The notes beneath the pieces were generated by a model. The model ran no database searches. It was not told where the DNA came from and was given only the letters and a program-made list of their open reading frames with translations. DNA of 64,000 bases from Trebonia kvetii (GTDB taxonomy: Bacteria > Actinomycetota > Actinomycetes > Streptosporangiales > Streptosporangiaceae), in assembly GCF_007827045.1 (NCBI RefSeq), contig NZ_RPFW01000005.1, forward strand, positions 19,835 through 83,834, given 5' to 3'. Shown here piece by piece: positions 1-8,240 of this stretch. Position 1 is the first letter of the stretch. The number at the start of each line of letters is the position of its first letter. The position numbers and the translations under genes are program-made.

Positions 1-133
1 CTGTTGAGCGGCACCCTGGGTGCTCACGTAGTTCCGGGTTTCCGGCATTGTGTTTCCCGATGATGTTGGGCTGCGTGTTTCCCTGGCCTGGGTGTTCGTC
101 GGCGGCGGCACCTTGCCGATGGGGGCATGAGTA

Positions 134-175
134 GGCCCTCCCGGTGTCTCTTGGCCGAGTGCGCCCGGGAGGGCC
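134..175 (+). promoter_or_regulatory. Hairpin covering the ribosome binding site of the first gene
   Basis: Two perfect 11-bp complementary arms, GGCCCTCCCGG (134-144) and CCGGGAGGGCC (165-175), enclose a 20-nt loop. The right arm contains the GGGAGGG ribosome binding site of the gene starting at 176. In mRNA the stem would hide that site, so translation of the transposition cassette may be held down, or impulse transcription from outside blocked, as in other transposons. It could also be a terminator for upstream transcription; no T-run follows. Confidence 0.5.
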
Positions 176-775
176 GTGAAGCGCTCGGAGGCGCTTGTGG
201 TCACGGTAGGGGCAAATCCGGCTGAGGTCGAACGGTCGCTGGCGGGCGGGGAGCTTGAGTGCCCGCTGTGCGGCGGGGTGCTCGCGCGGTGGGGGCACGC
301 GCGGCCGCGGGTGCTGAGGGGCGGGCAGGGGCCGGTTCGGCTGCGGCCGCGGCGGGCCCGCTGCTCGGGGTGCGGGTCTACTCACGTGCTGCTGCCGGCT
401 TTCGCCCTGCTGAGGCGGGCTGACCTGGCCGAGGTGATCGGGGCGGCGCTGGCGGCGAGGGCCCTGGGGAAGGGGGCGCGGCCGATCGCGACGGCGTCCG
501 GGCGGGCGCTGGCCACGGTCCGGGGCTGGCTGCGGCGGTTCGGGGCGCGGGCGGAGGCGGTGCGGGTGTTCTTCACCGGGCTGCTGGTGGAGACCGGGGT
601 CGATCCGGTCCCGCCGGCGCAGGGGCCGTCGCCGTTCGCCGACGCGGTCGCGGCGGTTGCCGGGGCCGCGTCGGCGGTTTCCTCGCGCTGGCCGGGCATC
701 GGCAGGGTGTCGCCGTGGCGGGCGGCGAGCGCGGCCAGCGGCGGCCGGCTGCTGTCGCCGGGCTGGCCCCGGTAG
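176..775 (+). CDS. Zinc-ribbon/HTH protein of a transposition cassette (DUF6431-like)
   Basis: A 199-residue protein with a four-cysteine zinc knuckle (C29-x2-C32 and C63-x2-C66) followed by a helix-turn-helix-like stretch near residues 104-121. Proteins of this kind sit just upstream of DDE transposases in actinomycete elements and are thought to bind element DNA. The GTG start at 176 is chosen because it follows GGGAGGG at the right distance. A 93-bp gap separates it from the transposase. The tail beyond about residue 150 is low-complexity Ala/Ser/Pro and may not be conserved. The family name is from memory of such cassettes; the role in transposition is inferred. Confidence 0.6.
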   Translation: MKRSEALVVTVGANPAEVERSLAGGELECPLCGGVLARWGHARPRVLRGGQGPVRLRPRRARCSGCGSTHVLLPAFALLRRADLAEVIGAALAARALGKGARPIATASGRALATVRGWLRRFGARAEAVRVFFTGLLVETGVDPVPPAQGPSPFADAVAAVAGAASAVSSRWPGIGRVSPWRAASAASGGRLLSPGWPR

Positions 776-868
776 CTGTCCAACACGAGTTCCCCCTGAT
801 GCGGGGTGCCGCTGGCCTGGGAATCTTCGCGGGTTGTCCGTTTTGGCATCTCGTGAAAGAGGTTTTCC

Positions 869-2230
869 TTGACAAGGAGAGACGACGACCAGGCGGTGCG
901 GCTGGAGCGCGCCCGCGCGATCGGGCTGTTCCGCTACATGCTGATCCGGGAGGCCGCCGACCCCACTTTGACGGGGCGGCAGCGGGGGGCGATGGTGCGG
1001 GCGATCGCGGCGGTCCCGCATACCGACCCGGAGGGGCGGACGGTCCGGATAACCCGGTGGACTCTGGACCGGTGGATCCAGGACTGGCGCAAGGGCGGGT
1101 TCGACGCGCTCGTGCCGTCGCCGCGGCAGTCCCAGCCGCGGACCCCGCCGGAGGTTTTCGAGCTGGCGACCGCACTGAAGAAGGAGAACCCGGACCGGAG
1201 CGCAGCGCAGGTCAAGCGGATCCTGGAGGCCCAGCACGGGTGGGCGCCGGACGAGCGGACCCTGCAGCGGATGTTCGTCCGCACCGGGCTGACCGCGCTG
1301 CGGGCCCCGGCGGAGCCGGCGGTCTTCGGCCGGTTCGAGGCGGACCGCCCGAACGAGCTCTGGACCGGAGATGCCCTCCACGGGCCGAGGATCGGAGGGC
1401 GCAAAACATACCTTTTCGCCTTCGTCGACGACCACTCCCGGGCGGTCACGGGACACCGGTGGGGGTTCGCCGAGGACACCGTCCGGCTGGCCGCCGCGCT
1501 GCGCCCGGCGCTGGCCGCCCGCGGCGTCCCCTCCTACGTCTACGTCGATAACGGCAGTGCGTTCGTCGACTCGTGGCTGATGCGGGCCTGCGCACGGCTC
1601 GGCATCAAGCTGGTCCACTCCGCCCCGGGCCGCCCGCAGGGCAGGGGCAAGATCGAGCGGTTCTTCCGCACCGTCAACGGCGAGTTCACCGTCGAGATCG
1701 CCGCCGGCGACGGCCAGCCGGGACGCAAGGTGGACAGCCTGGCCGAGATGAACAGGCTGTTCACCGCCTGGGTGGAGAACGTCTACCACCGCCGCGTCCA
1801 CAGCGAGACCGGCATGGCTCCTCTCGCCCGCTGGATGGCCGGCGCCCCGTTCCCCGTCCCGTCGCCCGGCGACCTGGCCGACGCGTTCCGCTGGGGCGAG
1901 TACCGGACCGTCGCCAAGACCGGCCTGGTGTCCCTGCACGGCAACCGCTACCAGGTCGACCCGTCACTGGCGGGCCGCAAGGTCGAGCTGGTCTTCGACC
2001 CCTTCGACCTGTCCTTCCTGCGGGTCCGCAGCGAGGGGAAGGACGCCGGGACCGCCCAGCCGTTCCAGGTCAGCCGCCACTCCCACCCCAAGGCCAGGCC
2101 CGAGGTCCCGGCCGAGCCGCCCGTCCCCACGACGGGCATCGACTCCCTCGCGCTGGTCGACGCCCGCCACACCGCCGAGCTGGCCGGCAAGGTCAACTAC
2201 TCCGCCCTCGCCGGGCCGGAGGAGCCGTGA
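869..2230 (+). CDS. DDE (DD35E) transposase/integrase
   Basis: A 453-residue transposase. The N-terminal part holds helix-turn-helix DNA-binding segments (around residues 35-150). The catalytic core carries D168 (in WTGDALHG), D227 (in YVDNGS) and E263 (in GKIERFF); the 35-residue D-E spacing is that of the rve/Mu-type integrase fold. A Mu-transposase-like C-terminal beta domain follows (about 310-400). It cuts and joins element ends. The TTG start at 869 follows GAAAGAGG. The next small gene overlaps its stop (GTGA), and an AAA ATPase follows. This transposase plus ATPase layout resembles IstA/IstB, TniA/TniB and TnsB/TnsC systems. The reading frame is intact. Confidence 0.85.
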   Translation: MTRRDDDQAVRLERARAIGLFRYMLIREAADPTLTGRQRGAMVRAIAAVPHTDPEGRTVRITRWTLDRWIQDWRKGGFDALVPSPRQSQPRTPPEVFELATALKKENPDRSAAQVKRILEAQHGWAPDERTLQRMFVRTGLTALRAPAEPAVFGRFEADRPNELWTGDALHGPRIGGRKTYLFAFVDDHSRAVTGHRWGFAEDTVRLAAALRPALAARGVPSYVYVDNGSAFVDSWLMRACARLGIKLVHSAPGRPQGRGKIERFFRTVNGEFTVEIAAGDGQPGRKVDSLAEMNRLFTAWVENVYHRRVHSETGMAPLARWMAGAPFPVPSPGDLADAFRWGEYRTVAKTGLVSLHGNRYQVDPSLAGRKVELVFDPFDLSFLRVRSEGKDAGTAQPFQVSRHSHPKARPEVPAEPPVPTTGIDSLALVDARHTAELAGKVNYSALAGPEEP

Positions 2231-2409
2231 CCCGGCCCGCCGCCCCGTCCCCCGGCGAGGTTTCCGCCCTCATCGCCTGGATGAGGCGCCTGTCCGACGC
2301 CGGCATCCGCAACGCCAGCCCCGCCGAGCTCGCAGCCTTCCAGAACGCCAAGAAGAACCTCATCGCCCGCATCGAGCGCCGCGACGAACAGCCAGGAGAC
2401 ACCGGATGA
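2227..2409 (+). CDS. Small linker protein between transposase and ATPase
   Basis: A 60-residue protein translated from a GTG that overlaps the transposase stop, ending in a TGA that overlaps the ATG of the ATPase gene. The double overlap implies translational coupling of all three. The middle (SDAGIRNASPAELAAFQNAK) is predicted helical and the C-terminus is charged. No catalytic motif is seen. It may bridge transposase and ATPase, but that is inferred only from its position. The coupling makes it a likely real gene despite its size. Confidence 0.6.
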   Translation: MTRPAAPSPGEVSALIAWMRRLSDAGIRNASPAELAAFQNAKKNLIARIERRDEQPGDTG

Positions 2410-3215
2410 TCGAGAAGCTGCAGGCCCACTACGGGTTCAGCCGCATGCCCTTCGGCCGCAACCTCGCCCCCGGGATGCTGCACCGCCACGCCGCCCACAA
2501 CGAGGCCGTCGCCCGCATCGCCTGGTGCATCAGCGAGCGCTCCATCGGCGTCATCACCGGCGAGGTCGGCGCGGGCAAAACCGTCTCGGTCCGCACCGTC
2601 CTGGCCGGCCTGGACCCCTCCAGGCACACGATCATCTACCTGCCCAACCCGATGATCGGCGTCCGCGGCATGCACGAGGAGATCCTCAACGTCTTCGGCC
2701 AGTCCCCGTCCCACCTCGGCTCCCGGCTGTTCACCCAGGTCAGCAAGGCCCTCATCGCCGAGCGCGAGGAACGCGGCCGCACCCCGGTCCTGGTCCTGGA
2801 CGAAGGCCACCTCCTGTCCTACGAGCAGCTGGAGACGATCCGCATGCTCACGAACACCTCGATGGACCAGGACTCGCCGCTCGCCTGCCTGCTCGTCGGC
2901 CAGCCGACCCTGCGGCGCACCATGAAGCTCGCCGTCCTGGCAGCCCTGGAGCAGCGCACCGCCCTGCGCTACACGATGCCCGGCATGACCCAGGCCGAGA
3001 CCGCCAGCTACATCGCCCACCACGTGAACCTCGCCGGCCGGGCCGACCAGCTCTTCACCGAGGACGCCATGAACCTGATCCACTCCACCGGCCGCGGCTA
3101 CCCCCGCGCCGTCAACAACCTCGCCCTGCAATCCCTCGTCGCAGCCTTCGCCGCCGGCAAGAACCTCGTCGACGAGACCGCCGCCCGCTCCGCCGTCAGC
3201 GAGGTCATCGACTGA
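2406..3215 (+). CDS. AAA+ ATPase of the transposition cassette (ExeA/TniB-like)
   Basis: A 269-residue AAA+ ATPase with Walker A GEVGAGKT (residues 52-59) and Walker B VLVLDEGH (about 128-135), followed by sensor-like segments. The N-terminal HYGFSRMPFGRN block is typical of ExeA/TniB-type ATPases encoded after DDE transposases, where they select target DNA and activate the transposase. The start overlaps the preceding small gene. A strong hairpin lies 40 bp past the stop. The frame is intact, so the cassette could be active. Confidence 0.8.
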   Translation: MIEKLQAHYGFSRMPFGRNLAPGMLHRHAAHNEAVARIAWCISERSIGVITGEVGAGKTVSVRTVLAGLDPSRHTIIYLPNPMIGVRGMHEEILNVFGQSPSHLGSRLFTQVSKALIAEREERGRTPVLVLDEGHLLSYEQLETIRMLTNTSMDQDSPLACLLVGQPTLRRTMKLAVLAALEQRTALRYTMPGMTQAETASYIAHHVNLAGRADQLFTEDAMNLIHSTGRGYPRAVNNLALQSLVAAFAAGKNLVDETAARSAVSEVID

Positions 3216-3255
3216 CACCGGCACCTCGCCGACAGCCGGCGACACCTCGCCAACC

Positions 3256-3291
3256 AGATCGCCCCGCCGGCCAAGCCCGGCGGGGCGATCT
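3256..3291 (+). terminator. Long perfect hairpin after the ATPase gene
   Basis: Arms AGATCGCCCCGCCGG (3256-3270) and CCGGCGGGGCGATCT (3277-3291) pair perfectly over 15 bp with a 6-nt loop. It lies 40 bp after the ATPase stop. There is no clear T-run, as is common for actinomycete terminators. It probably ends the cassette transcript and may also stop reading from the facing gene. Confidence 0.7.
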
Positions 3292-3302
3292 CGTCTCCAG
3301 CC

Positions 3303-3344
3303 ATCGGCATCCTCAACGCCCGGGTCATCGGCATCCTGAACGCC
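3303..3344. repeat. Tandem 18-bp direct repeats near the right end of the transposition cassette
   Basis: ATCGGCATCCTCAACGCC (3303-3320) and ATCGGCATCCTGAACGCC (3327-3344) differ at one base and repeat with a 24-bp period. Tn7/Mu-like elements carry repeated transposase-binding sites at their ends, and these sit just beyond the ATPase terminator, so they may be the right-end sites. I could not find a convincing matching set at the left, so the element end is not defined. Confidence 0.4.
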
Positions 3345-3345
3345 G

Positions 3346-3838
3346 GGCAACACGCAGGTTCCCCTGGCCGGGCCTTGGGCGCGCGCCCGAACAGCGCCAC
3401 GACATCCCGCATCGCCTCGAACGGCCCCGCCCCCTCAGCGCGTAGCCGGTCGTACCGGGCCATGGCATACGGGTGCAGGTCACGCATCCGGGATTCGCAC
3501 GCGCCCATCGCGGCCGCGGCATCCGGCTCAGCATCCGCCCACGCCGCCGCGGCGCTCCACGCGCGCCCTGCATCGAGCAGGTCGGCCCTGCCCAGCCACT
3601 GCCGGTCTCGTGTCGGCGCCCACCCGGCGCGTGCCAGCCGCCGAGCCGCTATCTCCTGGTCGCGGAGCTCACGGAACTGCTGTTCGTCACGTGCTGCCTC
3701 CGCGGCTGCGCGCCGCTCAGCACGACGGGCTTGCACTGTCGCCCAGGAGACGAGCAGCGACCCCAACTGCGCCAGCTGCTGCGCCGAATGGCTGAGCGCT
3801 TCCCCCATCAGGTCTGGATGTACTTCCGACGGATCCAT
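3346..3838 (-). pseudogene. Mobilisation-operon protein cut by the transposition cassette
   Basis: Starting at 3838 (MDPSEVHPD), an alanine- and arginine-rich, mostly helical protein is encoded 42 bp downstream of the relaxase gene on the same strand. The first 165 residues or so look like a genuine cytosolic protein, including a coiled-coil-like segment rich in Arg/Glu/Ala. Near 3345 the frame runs into the repeats and terminator of the transposition cassette and stays open by chance to 3098, overlapping the ATPase gene on the other strand. I read this as a gene whose 3' end was replaced when the cassette inserted. Function unknown; its place in the operon suggests a mobilisation role. Confidence 0.5.
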
Positions 3839-3879
3839 GGACTCTTCCTTCTTTCCGTAGTTCCAGGTGTCTAGGTTTG

Positions 3880-5372
3880 CTAGCGGCGTGGCCGCGGAGG
3901 CCGTCGAGGCGGTGCTGAGGCGGCTCTCGGTGGTCGGGGAGCCGGAGACGGCCTGGGAACAACGCCCGGCATAGTTGGAAACCCGGTGCTTGCCAGGCCT
4001 GCCGTCGTGTCAGCAGAAGCCGCGACTGCAGATGCTTGGACCGGTTGCCCCTCCGCCATGGCGTCGTGCATCCGCTGTGCGGCATCCAGTGCGCTGGCCG
4101 CCTGAGCTGCCCGCTCCTGGGACTGGCGCATCCGGCCAACCGCCTCGGCGAGCACAGCAAGCCGCGCGACGAGCAGGACCGGCCGCAGCGACGGATCGCC
4201 GCTGACGAAGGCAAGGACAGACAGCAGCCGGGCAGCGGCCCGCAAACTGTTCCCCGTCTGGGTGGGAGCTGGAATGCGGACGTAGGGCGCCCGGGCCGCC
4301 CGGTCATAGGCATTGGCGGCCTCCCGGAGAACCCGGCTTCCTAGGAAAGCAGCCGCAGCGTGCATCGTTCCGGATGCGGCCCACGCCGCATCGGATGCCG
4401 CGTCCGGGTCGCCCGAAGCCATCTGACGTATATGTGCGGTAGCGATATCGACAGCACGAAGGACCTGACCCCAGGCTGCGACCCGCTCCGCGGGCGAAAA
4501 CAAACCACTCAGAGGCGCCGATCCCGGCCACCGCTGCCGGAGCTTAGGCAAGGTCAGATCCGGCGCGAGCTTCCCCCCGCCGAACCAGACAGGCTGCCCC
4601 GACCGTCCTAACCACCGTCCAGGGCAACCGCGTAGCCCGTGACCTCACCTGGGTTCCGCGCACTATCCCGGGTGCGGACCAGCACGCCGGATGACCGGAG
4701 CAAGTCGAAGAACTCGCGCTCGCTCCCGGCAGCGGCCGCAGCGCGGTTCACTGCTCGCCGCAGTGTCACCCGCGGTGGTTCACCCCGGCCGTTCCGCGCC
4801 GCCTTCTCCGATTCCGCGCGTGACGGAGGCGGTGCCGCCGTCCGGTCCCCGGCCGCTGTCCGGCGCAGCCCGTACCGCTCCTCGGCCGCAAGGCACGCTT
4901 CCCGGACGCGGTGCCGGTCGTTCGACAGTCGCGGTCGTTGCCGGTCTTGCCGGGCCAGCATCGCCACGATGTGGATGTGATCATCCCGGTGCCGGATGGC
5001 GATCCAGCGGACCGCATCGTCTTCCTGGCCCAGGGGAGAAAGGCCGGTGCGGTGCATCACGTCGCAGGCGATCTGAGCCCACTCGTCATCCGACAGCATC
5101 CTGTCCTCCGGCGCCGCGCGCACCGCGCAGTGCCAGACCGGGCGCTCCAGCGCCCGGGTGCCCATCGCCGCATGCGGCTGCCGCAGCAGCCCGAGCAGCC
5201 GCCGGAAGTCACGCTTGCCGTCGGCATGCAGCGGCGGTTCCAGCTCCGCCGGATGCCACCAGCCCGCCACGATGTGCGGGTCGGTATGTTCCTCCCGGCG
5301 CCCCGGACCGTACAGGTAGTAGATCAGCGGCTCGACACGCTCACCTCGCGGCGCGCTGATCTTCCCGATCAT
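3880..5372 (-). pseudogene. Relaxase (MobA/VirD2 type), frameshifted
   Basis: The N-terminal part (from ATG at 5372, MIGKISAPRGERVEPL) is a relaxase domain with the metal-binding His cluster in RHRDDHIHIV. A MobA-type relaxase nicks oriT and pilots the strand. The frame stops at 4608 (AVALDGG-stop), but the expected continuation (GQPVWFGGGKLAPDLTLPKLR) is encoded immediately after in another frame and runs through a helical C-terminal region to 3880. One lost base or two gained bases near 4612-4620 explain this. As read, the nuclease domain is separated from its C-terminus. The nick domain alone might still fold. MobC is encoded upstream on the same strand. Confidence 0.8.
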
Positions 5373-5576
5373 CCGTCTACCTGTCCGCTCGCCCGGAACG
5401 CATTCCGCTGCCCGCCCGCCCAAGGAATGAGCCGTTGAACGACTGCGGAATATTATCCGTCCCGCAGGAGCAAGATTCCGTCGTCATTCGCCGCATGCTT
5501 TTCTGTGCCGCGTTAGGGCAGGAATGCATTCCGAACGGATTGACGCTCCGCCAGCAGGAAACGGGAATCCGGAATA
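5373..5576. other. Intergenic candidate oriT between mobC and the relaxase
   Basis: This 204-bp gap is less GC-rich than its surroundings and full of short inverted repeats: the perfect palindrome GGAATGCATTCC (5521-5532), a near copy CGGAACGCATTCCG at 5394-5407 and GGAATATT/AATATC-type blocks near 5450 and 5570. Origins of transfer often lie beside mobC and relaxase genes and carry such repeats for MobC binding. No nick site can be assigned by eye. Confidence 0.35.
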
Positions 5577-6023
5577 TCACCGGAGCGCCTTCCGGACATC
5601 TTCCGCTGCCCTGGTAAGCATTTCCGCCCTGCGCAGGCTTTCCCTGGCATAGGGGAGAAGATCGCCAGATCTCTGGCCGGTCGCATTGAGCCGCGCAACC
5701 GCCTGATTCAAGTTCACGCCGATCCTGCGCACAAGCCCCGTCGCGCGGACAAGCTCGCTGAGCGCATCTGCCAGATCCGTGTCCCTTGCCTGCGCTTTCG
5801 GGATGCCGCGGGCAGCGGCCAGAGCAGCCTCCGCCGCATACGCGCCACGGGCAAGACCCGCCCGCCTGGCCGCATCCTCGATCAACGCGAACTCCTCGGC
5901 GGTAAGGCGCATCTCGACCTTGTGCGGCCGCCCCGTCCCCAGGCGCGCCCTGCGCCCGCCTTGTGAATCGCCATTTCCGGGTAGGTCCCCGACGTCGCCC
6001 ATCCCGTTTTCTCGCACAGCCAT
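5577..6023 (-). CDS. mobC: Mobilisation accessory protein MobC
   Basis: A 148-residue protein: a basic leader, then a ribbon-helix-helix-like block (HKVEMRLTAEEFALIEDAAR, about residues 34-53), and a C-terminal segment with the MobC hallmark GVNLNQAVARLNATGQ (about 101-116). MobC binds oriT and helps the relaxase open DNA there. ATG at 6023 follows a GGAGG site. It is encoded upstream of the relaxase on the same strand with a 204-bp repeat-rich gap. The gene is intact although the relaxase is frameshifted. Confidence 0.8.
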   Translation of the reverse strand: MAVRENGMGDVGDLPGNGDSQGGRRARLGTGRPHKVEMRLTAEEFALIEDAARRAGLARGAYAAEAALAAARGIPKAQARDTDLADALSELVRATGLVRRIGVNLNQAVARLNATGQRSGDLLPYARESLRRAEMLTRAAEDVRKALR

Positions 6024-6094
6024 CGAACGCCTCCGTCATCCTCGGCGCGACTTGTCTCTTGCGAATTTTCGCGGCAGCGACGCGGAAATCAGTG

Positions 6095-6124
6095 TATCTA
6101 TAATCCGCGCCCGGACTATAGATA
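6095..6124. repeat. Long inverted repeat upstream of mobC
   Basis: TATCTATAATCCG (6095-6107) and CGGACTATAGATA (6112-6124) form a 13-bp dyad with one mismatch around a 4-nt centre. It is AT-rich, unlike its surroundings, and lies 71 bp upstream of the mobC start. It may be a MobC operator, an oriT arm or a hairpin. Confidence 0.5.
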
Positions 6125-6364
6125 AGTCGGGCTTATGCATATCTTGCTTTCTGTGCTGGGAATTGCATCTGATGAAACTCTGGGAGCATGCCCCGCCCGC
6201 GTTCGCGGCGACGGGTTCCCGCTGCCGGCAGGCGCGGCTCTCGCGACGGTCTGGGCACCGAGGAGGCCACGGCGCGGTCGGTGGCCGCTGACCTGGCCTG
6301 ATTGCGATGTACTTACATTGGATGGAACTGGACCGTCGGGCACCGGGCGCTGCGCCGCTGCATC

Positions 6365-6655
6365 TGGTGCCCGGGGTGTCGCTGCTACGGGCTGATGAGT
6401 AGGTGTTCACGGCGATGCTGGACGGGTGGGCCGATCAGCAGCTCGCCCGGAACCTTGCCGCAGAGACGTGCGAAGCGGGTGGCAGCGGTGCGGGCGGTCG
6501 CGTTCACAGGTCCTTACCCGGTAGACGTACTAGGGCGGGAGTGGCTTCCGGAGACCGTGCGTTCTCAATCCCGAGTACGAGACCGCCATCGCGAACGGCG
6601 CGACGAAGGACGAGCGCCTGACCTTCGACGACGAGGACGCGTGCCCCACGCCGTG
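6365..6655 (+). pseudogene. Site-specific integrase remnant
   Basis: In one frame the DNA encodes LLRADE-stop-VFTAMLDGWADQQLAR, which matches the start of the catalytic-core-flanking region of tyrosine integrases of actinomycete integrative elements (FTAMLDGW..QQLARNL). An in-frame TAG at about 6402 replaces a likely CAG. The frame then shifts at about 6475 and is lost. Further right, DNA near 6570-6655 encodes NPEYETAIANGATKDERL then stops, a fragment of another unknown protein. No intact recombinase is left, so the island can no longer excise by itself. Confidence 0.55.
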
Positions 6656-6807
6656 AGGTCTAGGACGCCCCTCCGCGTCCTGGGCGTCGCGGAACCCGAG
6701 GACAAGCACGACAATTGATAGACCAAAGGATTCATGGCACTACTTAGGGTGCCCGGTAACTGTGCATCCCGTAGATCCCGTTCTCCCGTGGCGAGGTTCT
6801 ACGGGAG

Positions 6808-7068
6808 CTACGGCTCTCCGGGCACGGTGACGTAGCTCCCTCTGCCGACATGGGATTCGACAAGGCCACGCTCAACGAGCAGGCGACGGGCCTTGGCTAC
6901 GGTCTCGGGCGAGTGGCCTATGAGGTCCGCTAGGTCACGTTCGGCGGGGAGCTTGCTGCCCGCTCCTAGGTCACCGCGTTCGATGGCAGCGGCTATGAAG
7001 TCGGCAAGCTGGACATAGACGGGCGTAGCGCCCGGTCGCTCTTGGAAGTCTTCCCACCTCACTGCCAT
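6808..7068 (-). CDS. GntR-family transcription regulator (short)
   Basis: An 86-residue protein that is almost entirely the winged helix-turn-helix domain of GntR regulators: a PVYVQLADFIAAAI opening helix, KLPAERDLADLIGHS turn and recognition region, and GLVESHVGRGSYV wing. It has no effector domain, like the small GntR proteins of mobile elements. ATG 7068 (MAVRWEDF) fits the family start; an in-frame ATG at 7092, perhaps leaderless, is the alternative. A palindrome lies 51 bp upstream of the chosen start, between it and two rightward small genes. Confidence 0.75.
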   Translation of the reverse strand: MAVRWEDFQERPGATPVYVQLADFIAAAIERGDLGAGSKLPAERDLADLIGHSPETVAKARRLLVERGLVESHVGRGSYVTVPGEP

Positions 7069-7118
7069 GCAGGAAACCGTCTCACCTGCCATGACCAGCT
7101 ATTACCCTGCTAGACCTT

Positions 7119-7135
7119 GCAATGCACTGCATTGC
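7119..7135. promoter_or_regulatory. Palindrome between the GntR gene and divergent small genes
   Basis: GCAATGCA-C-TGCATTGC is a perfect 8-bp dyad with a one-base centre, located in the divergent promoter region between the GntR gene (leftward) and the gene at 7153 (rightward). It is a plausible GntR operator; the link is inferred from position. Confidence 0.5.
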
Positions 7136-7152
7136 CATGCGTTGCTTTGTCC

Positions 7153-7356
7153 ATGGGACCCGAGAACCACGTGCCCGTCCACCCCGAGGAATCCGCACTC
7201 GCCACGCTCCGCTACTACCAGGCTGAGCACGGGCTGGAGATCGCCGTCTGCCGCGAGGGCTGGAAGGTCGCAGACCCCGAGAGGGAGCTCGTGACCGTGG
7301 CGACGTATACGGATCTCGTCGGGCACCTGGCGAGGGTCTACGGGTGGCAGCGGTGA
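7153..7356 (+). CDS. Small hypothetical protein
   Basis: A 67-residue acidic soluble protein (MGPENHVPVHPEE...). A charged N-terminus precedes a segment that reads like alternating strand and helix (GLEIAVCREGWKVADPER). I do not recognise it. It lies divergent to the GntR gene and its TGA overlaps the GTG of the next gene, so the two are probably coupled. Pairs of such small genes next to a short GntR regulator are common in actinomycete integrative elements. Confidence 0.5.
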   Translation: MGPENHVPVHPEESALATLRYYQAEHGLEIAVCREGWKVADPERELVTVATYTDLVGHLARVYGWQR

Positions 7357-7670
7357 CGCCCGAAGACGCCGAGGCCCTGAGGGCGGTCTTGGACGGTCAG
7401 ATGCCAGCCGGCAGCTCCGTTGCGGTGACCCCGATGCCGGGCGGGGCGAACGTCTTCATCGAGTACCCCGATGGGTACGTCCAGGTGGTGACCGGCGACG
7501 AGCCAGGCCCGGTCCTGGGGGTGATGCTGTCAGGAATCTCCTGGCCGATGACCCGGAAGACGAATGATACGACGAAAACCGCTCCGGGCCTGCCTCGGAC
7601 GCGAACAAGAGGTCGCCCGCCTGGTCGCGTCGGGCATGACCAACAGGCAGGCAGCTCAGGCGGGGCTTGA
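7353..7670 (+). CDS. Small hypothetical protein, 3' end probably disrupted
   Basis: It starts with a GTG overlapping the upstream stop (VTPEDAEALRAVLDG). The first 65 residues look genuine, with GGANVFIEYPDGYVQVV suggesting a beta-rich fold. After about 7530 the composition changes to Lys/Thr/Arg/Pro-rich. A different frame gives NLLADDPEDE-stop (to 7567), a more natural acidic end, so a small frameshift near 7530-7540 is likely. Function unknown. Confidence 0.4.
   Translation: MTPEDAEALRAVLDGQMPAGSSVAVTPMPGGANVFIEYPDGYVQVVTGDEPGPVLGVMLSGISWPMTRKTNDTTKTAPGLPRTRTRGRPPGRVGHDQQAGSSGGA
7588..7668 (+). pseudogene. LuxR-type HTH fragment
   Basis: The DNA encodes LGREQEVARLVASGMTNRQA, the signature helix-turn-helix of LuxR/FixJ regulators, with no start or remaining domain. 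It abuts an IS481 fragment, so it is debris from rearrangement. Confidence 0.5.
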
Positions 7671-7674
7671 TGAA

Positions 7675-7752
7675 CCGGCCGGTAAACACGGTCCCGCTGT
7701 CAGTGAGCACCTCCTCAGGCAACCCGTAGACGCCCATCGCGTCCACACGAAT
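7675..7752 (-). mobile_element. IS481-family transposase fragment
   Basis: The minus strand encodes MGVYGLPEEVLTDSGTVFTG, the second catalytic Asp region of IS481-type transposases (VPEEVLTDNG.FTGRF). Only about 25 codons are left. Confidence 0.6.
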
Positions 7753-7789
7753 GCCTGGCAGACCGGCCGGGCAGTGGCTCGTACCTCAT

Positions 7790-8058
7790 GCTGCAGCCGC
7801 GGCGGTATCAGGGTGATGTCGATCATGTGTGTCGCGTCTGGTGATGGTGCCGCCCACGTCGAGTCTCAGGCCCACAAAGGGGACACGGAAGTCCAATCCG
7901 CCTCCAGTGACGATCGCCACGGTGTTAAGTATCAGCTGGCTGGAGGCGACTCGCAGGTCCTTGCCCGTCTCGGTTGCCTAGATGCCGGCGAGCTTGATCA
8001 CGTTCTTGGCGGCATCGACGACTTCGTCGACGGCTACGCCTGTATCACTCACTTCCAT
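7790..8058 (-). pseudogene. Decayed small protein gene
   Basis: From an ATG at 8058 the minus strand reads MEVSDTGVAVDEVVDAAKNV then a TAG after 26 codons. The same frame continues with plausible protein (LRVASSQLILNTVAIVTGGG, then a strand-rich stretch), and shifts frame at about 7820 (MIDITLIPP). The pattern resembles small proteins linked to trypsin-like proteases in actinomycetes, but I am not sure. The stop and the frameshift mark it as dead. The rest of the stretch 7750-8240 shows nothing else I can support. Confidence 0.35.
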
Positions 8059-8240
8059 GGCTTGGCCCCGTCATTCCTGGCGGGCCGCAATTGCTTTGGC
8101 TGCTGGGTCGCCGTACACGCTGTAGGCCAGCCAGGTGGGGTCGTCATGGTTGCGACTTGTCTCCAGACGCGCCTGGCGGCATGCCTCGCCCAGTGGGCTG
8201 CCGGCGGTGAGCGCTGCACTGCCGGATATGGCCGTTTTAC

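Noticed and set aside
573..1175. Long open frames on the minus strand across the zinc/HTH and transposase genes
   Set aside because: They are Arg/Pro/Ala-rich, have no domains and lie over intact genes; they arise from high GC.
2193..3353. 386-codon minus-strand frame across the ATPase
   Set aside because: Mostly Gly/Val/Asp-rich antisense sequence without motifs, opposite a clear AAA ATPase.
6662..6681. Hairpin AGGACGC/GCGTCCT as a terminator
   Set aside because: Only 7 bp in very GC-rich DNA, with no gene clearly ending there; chance is likely.
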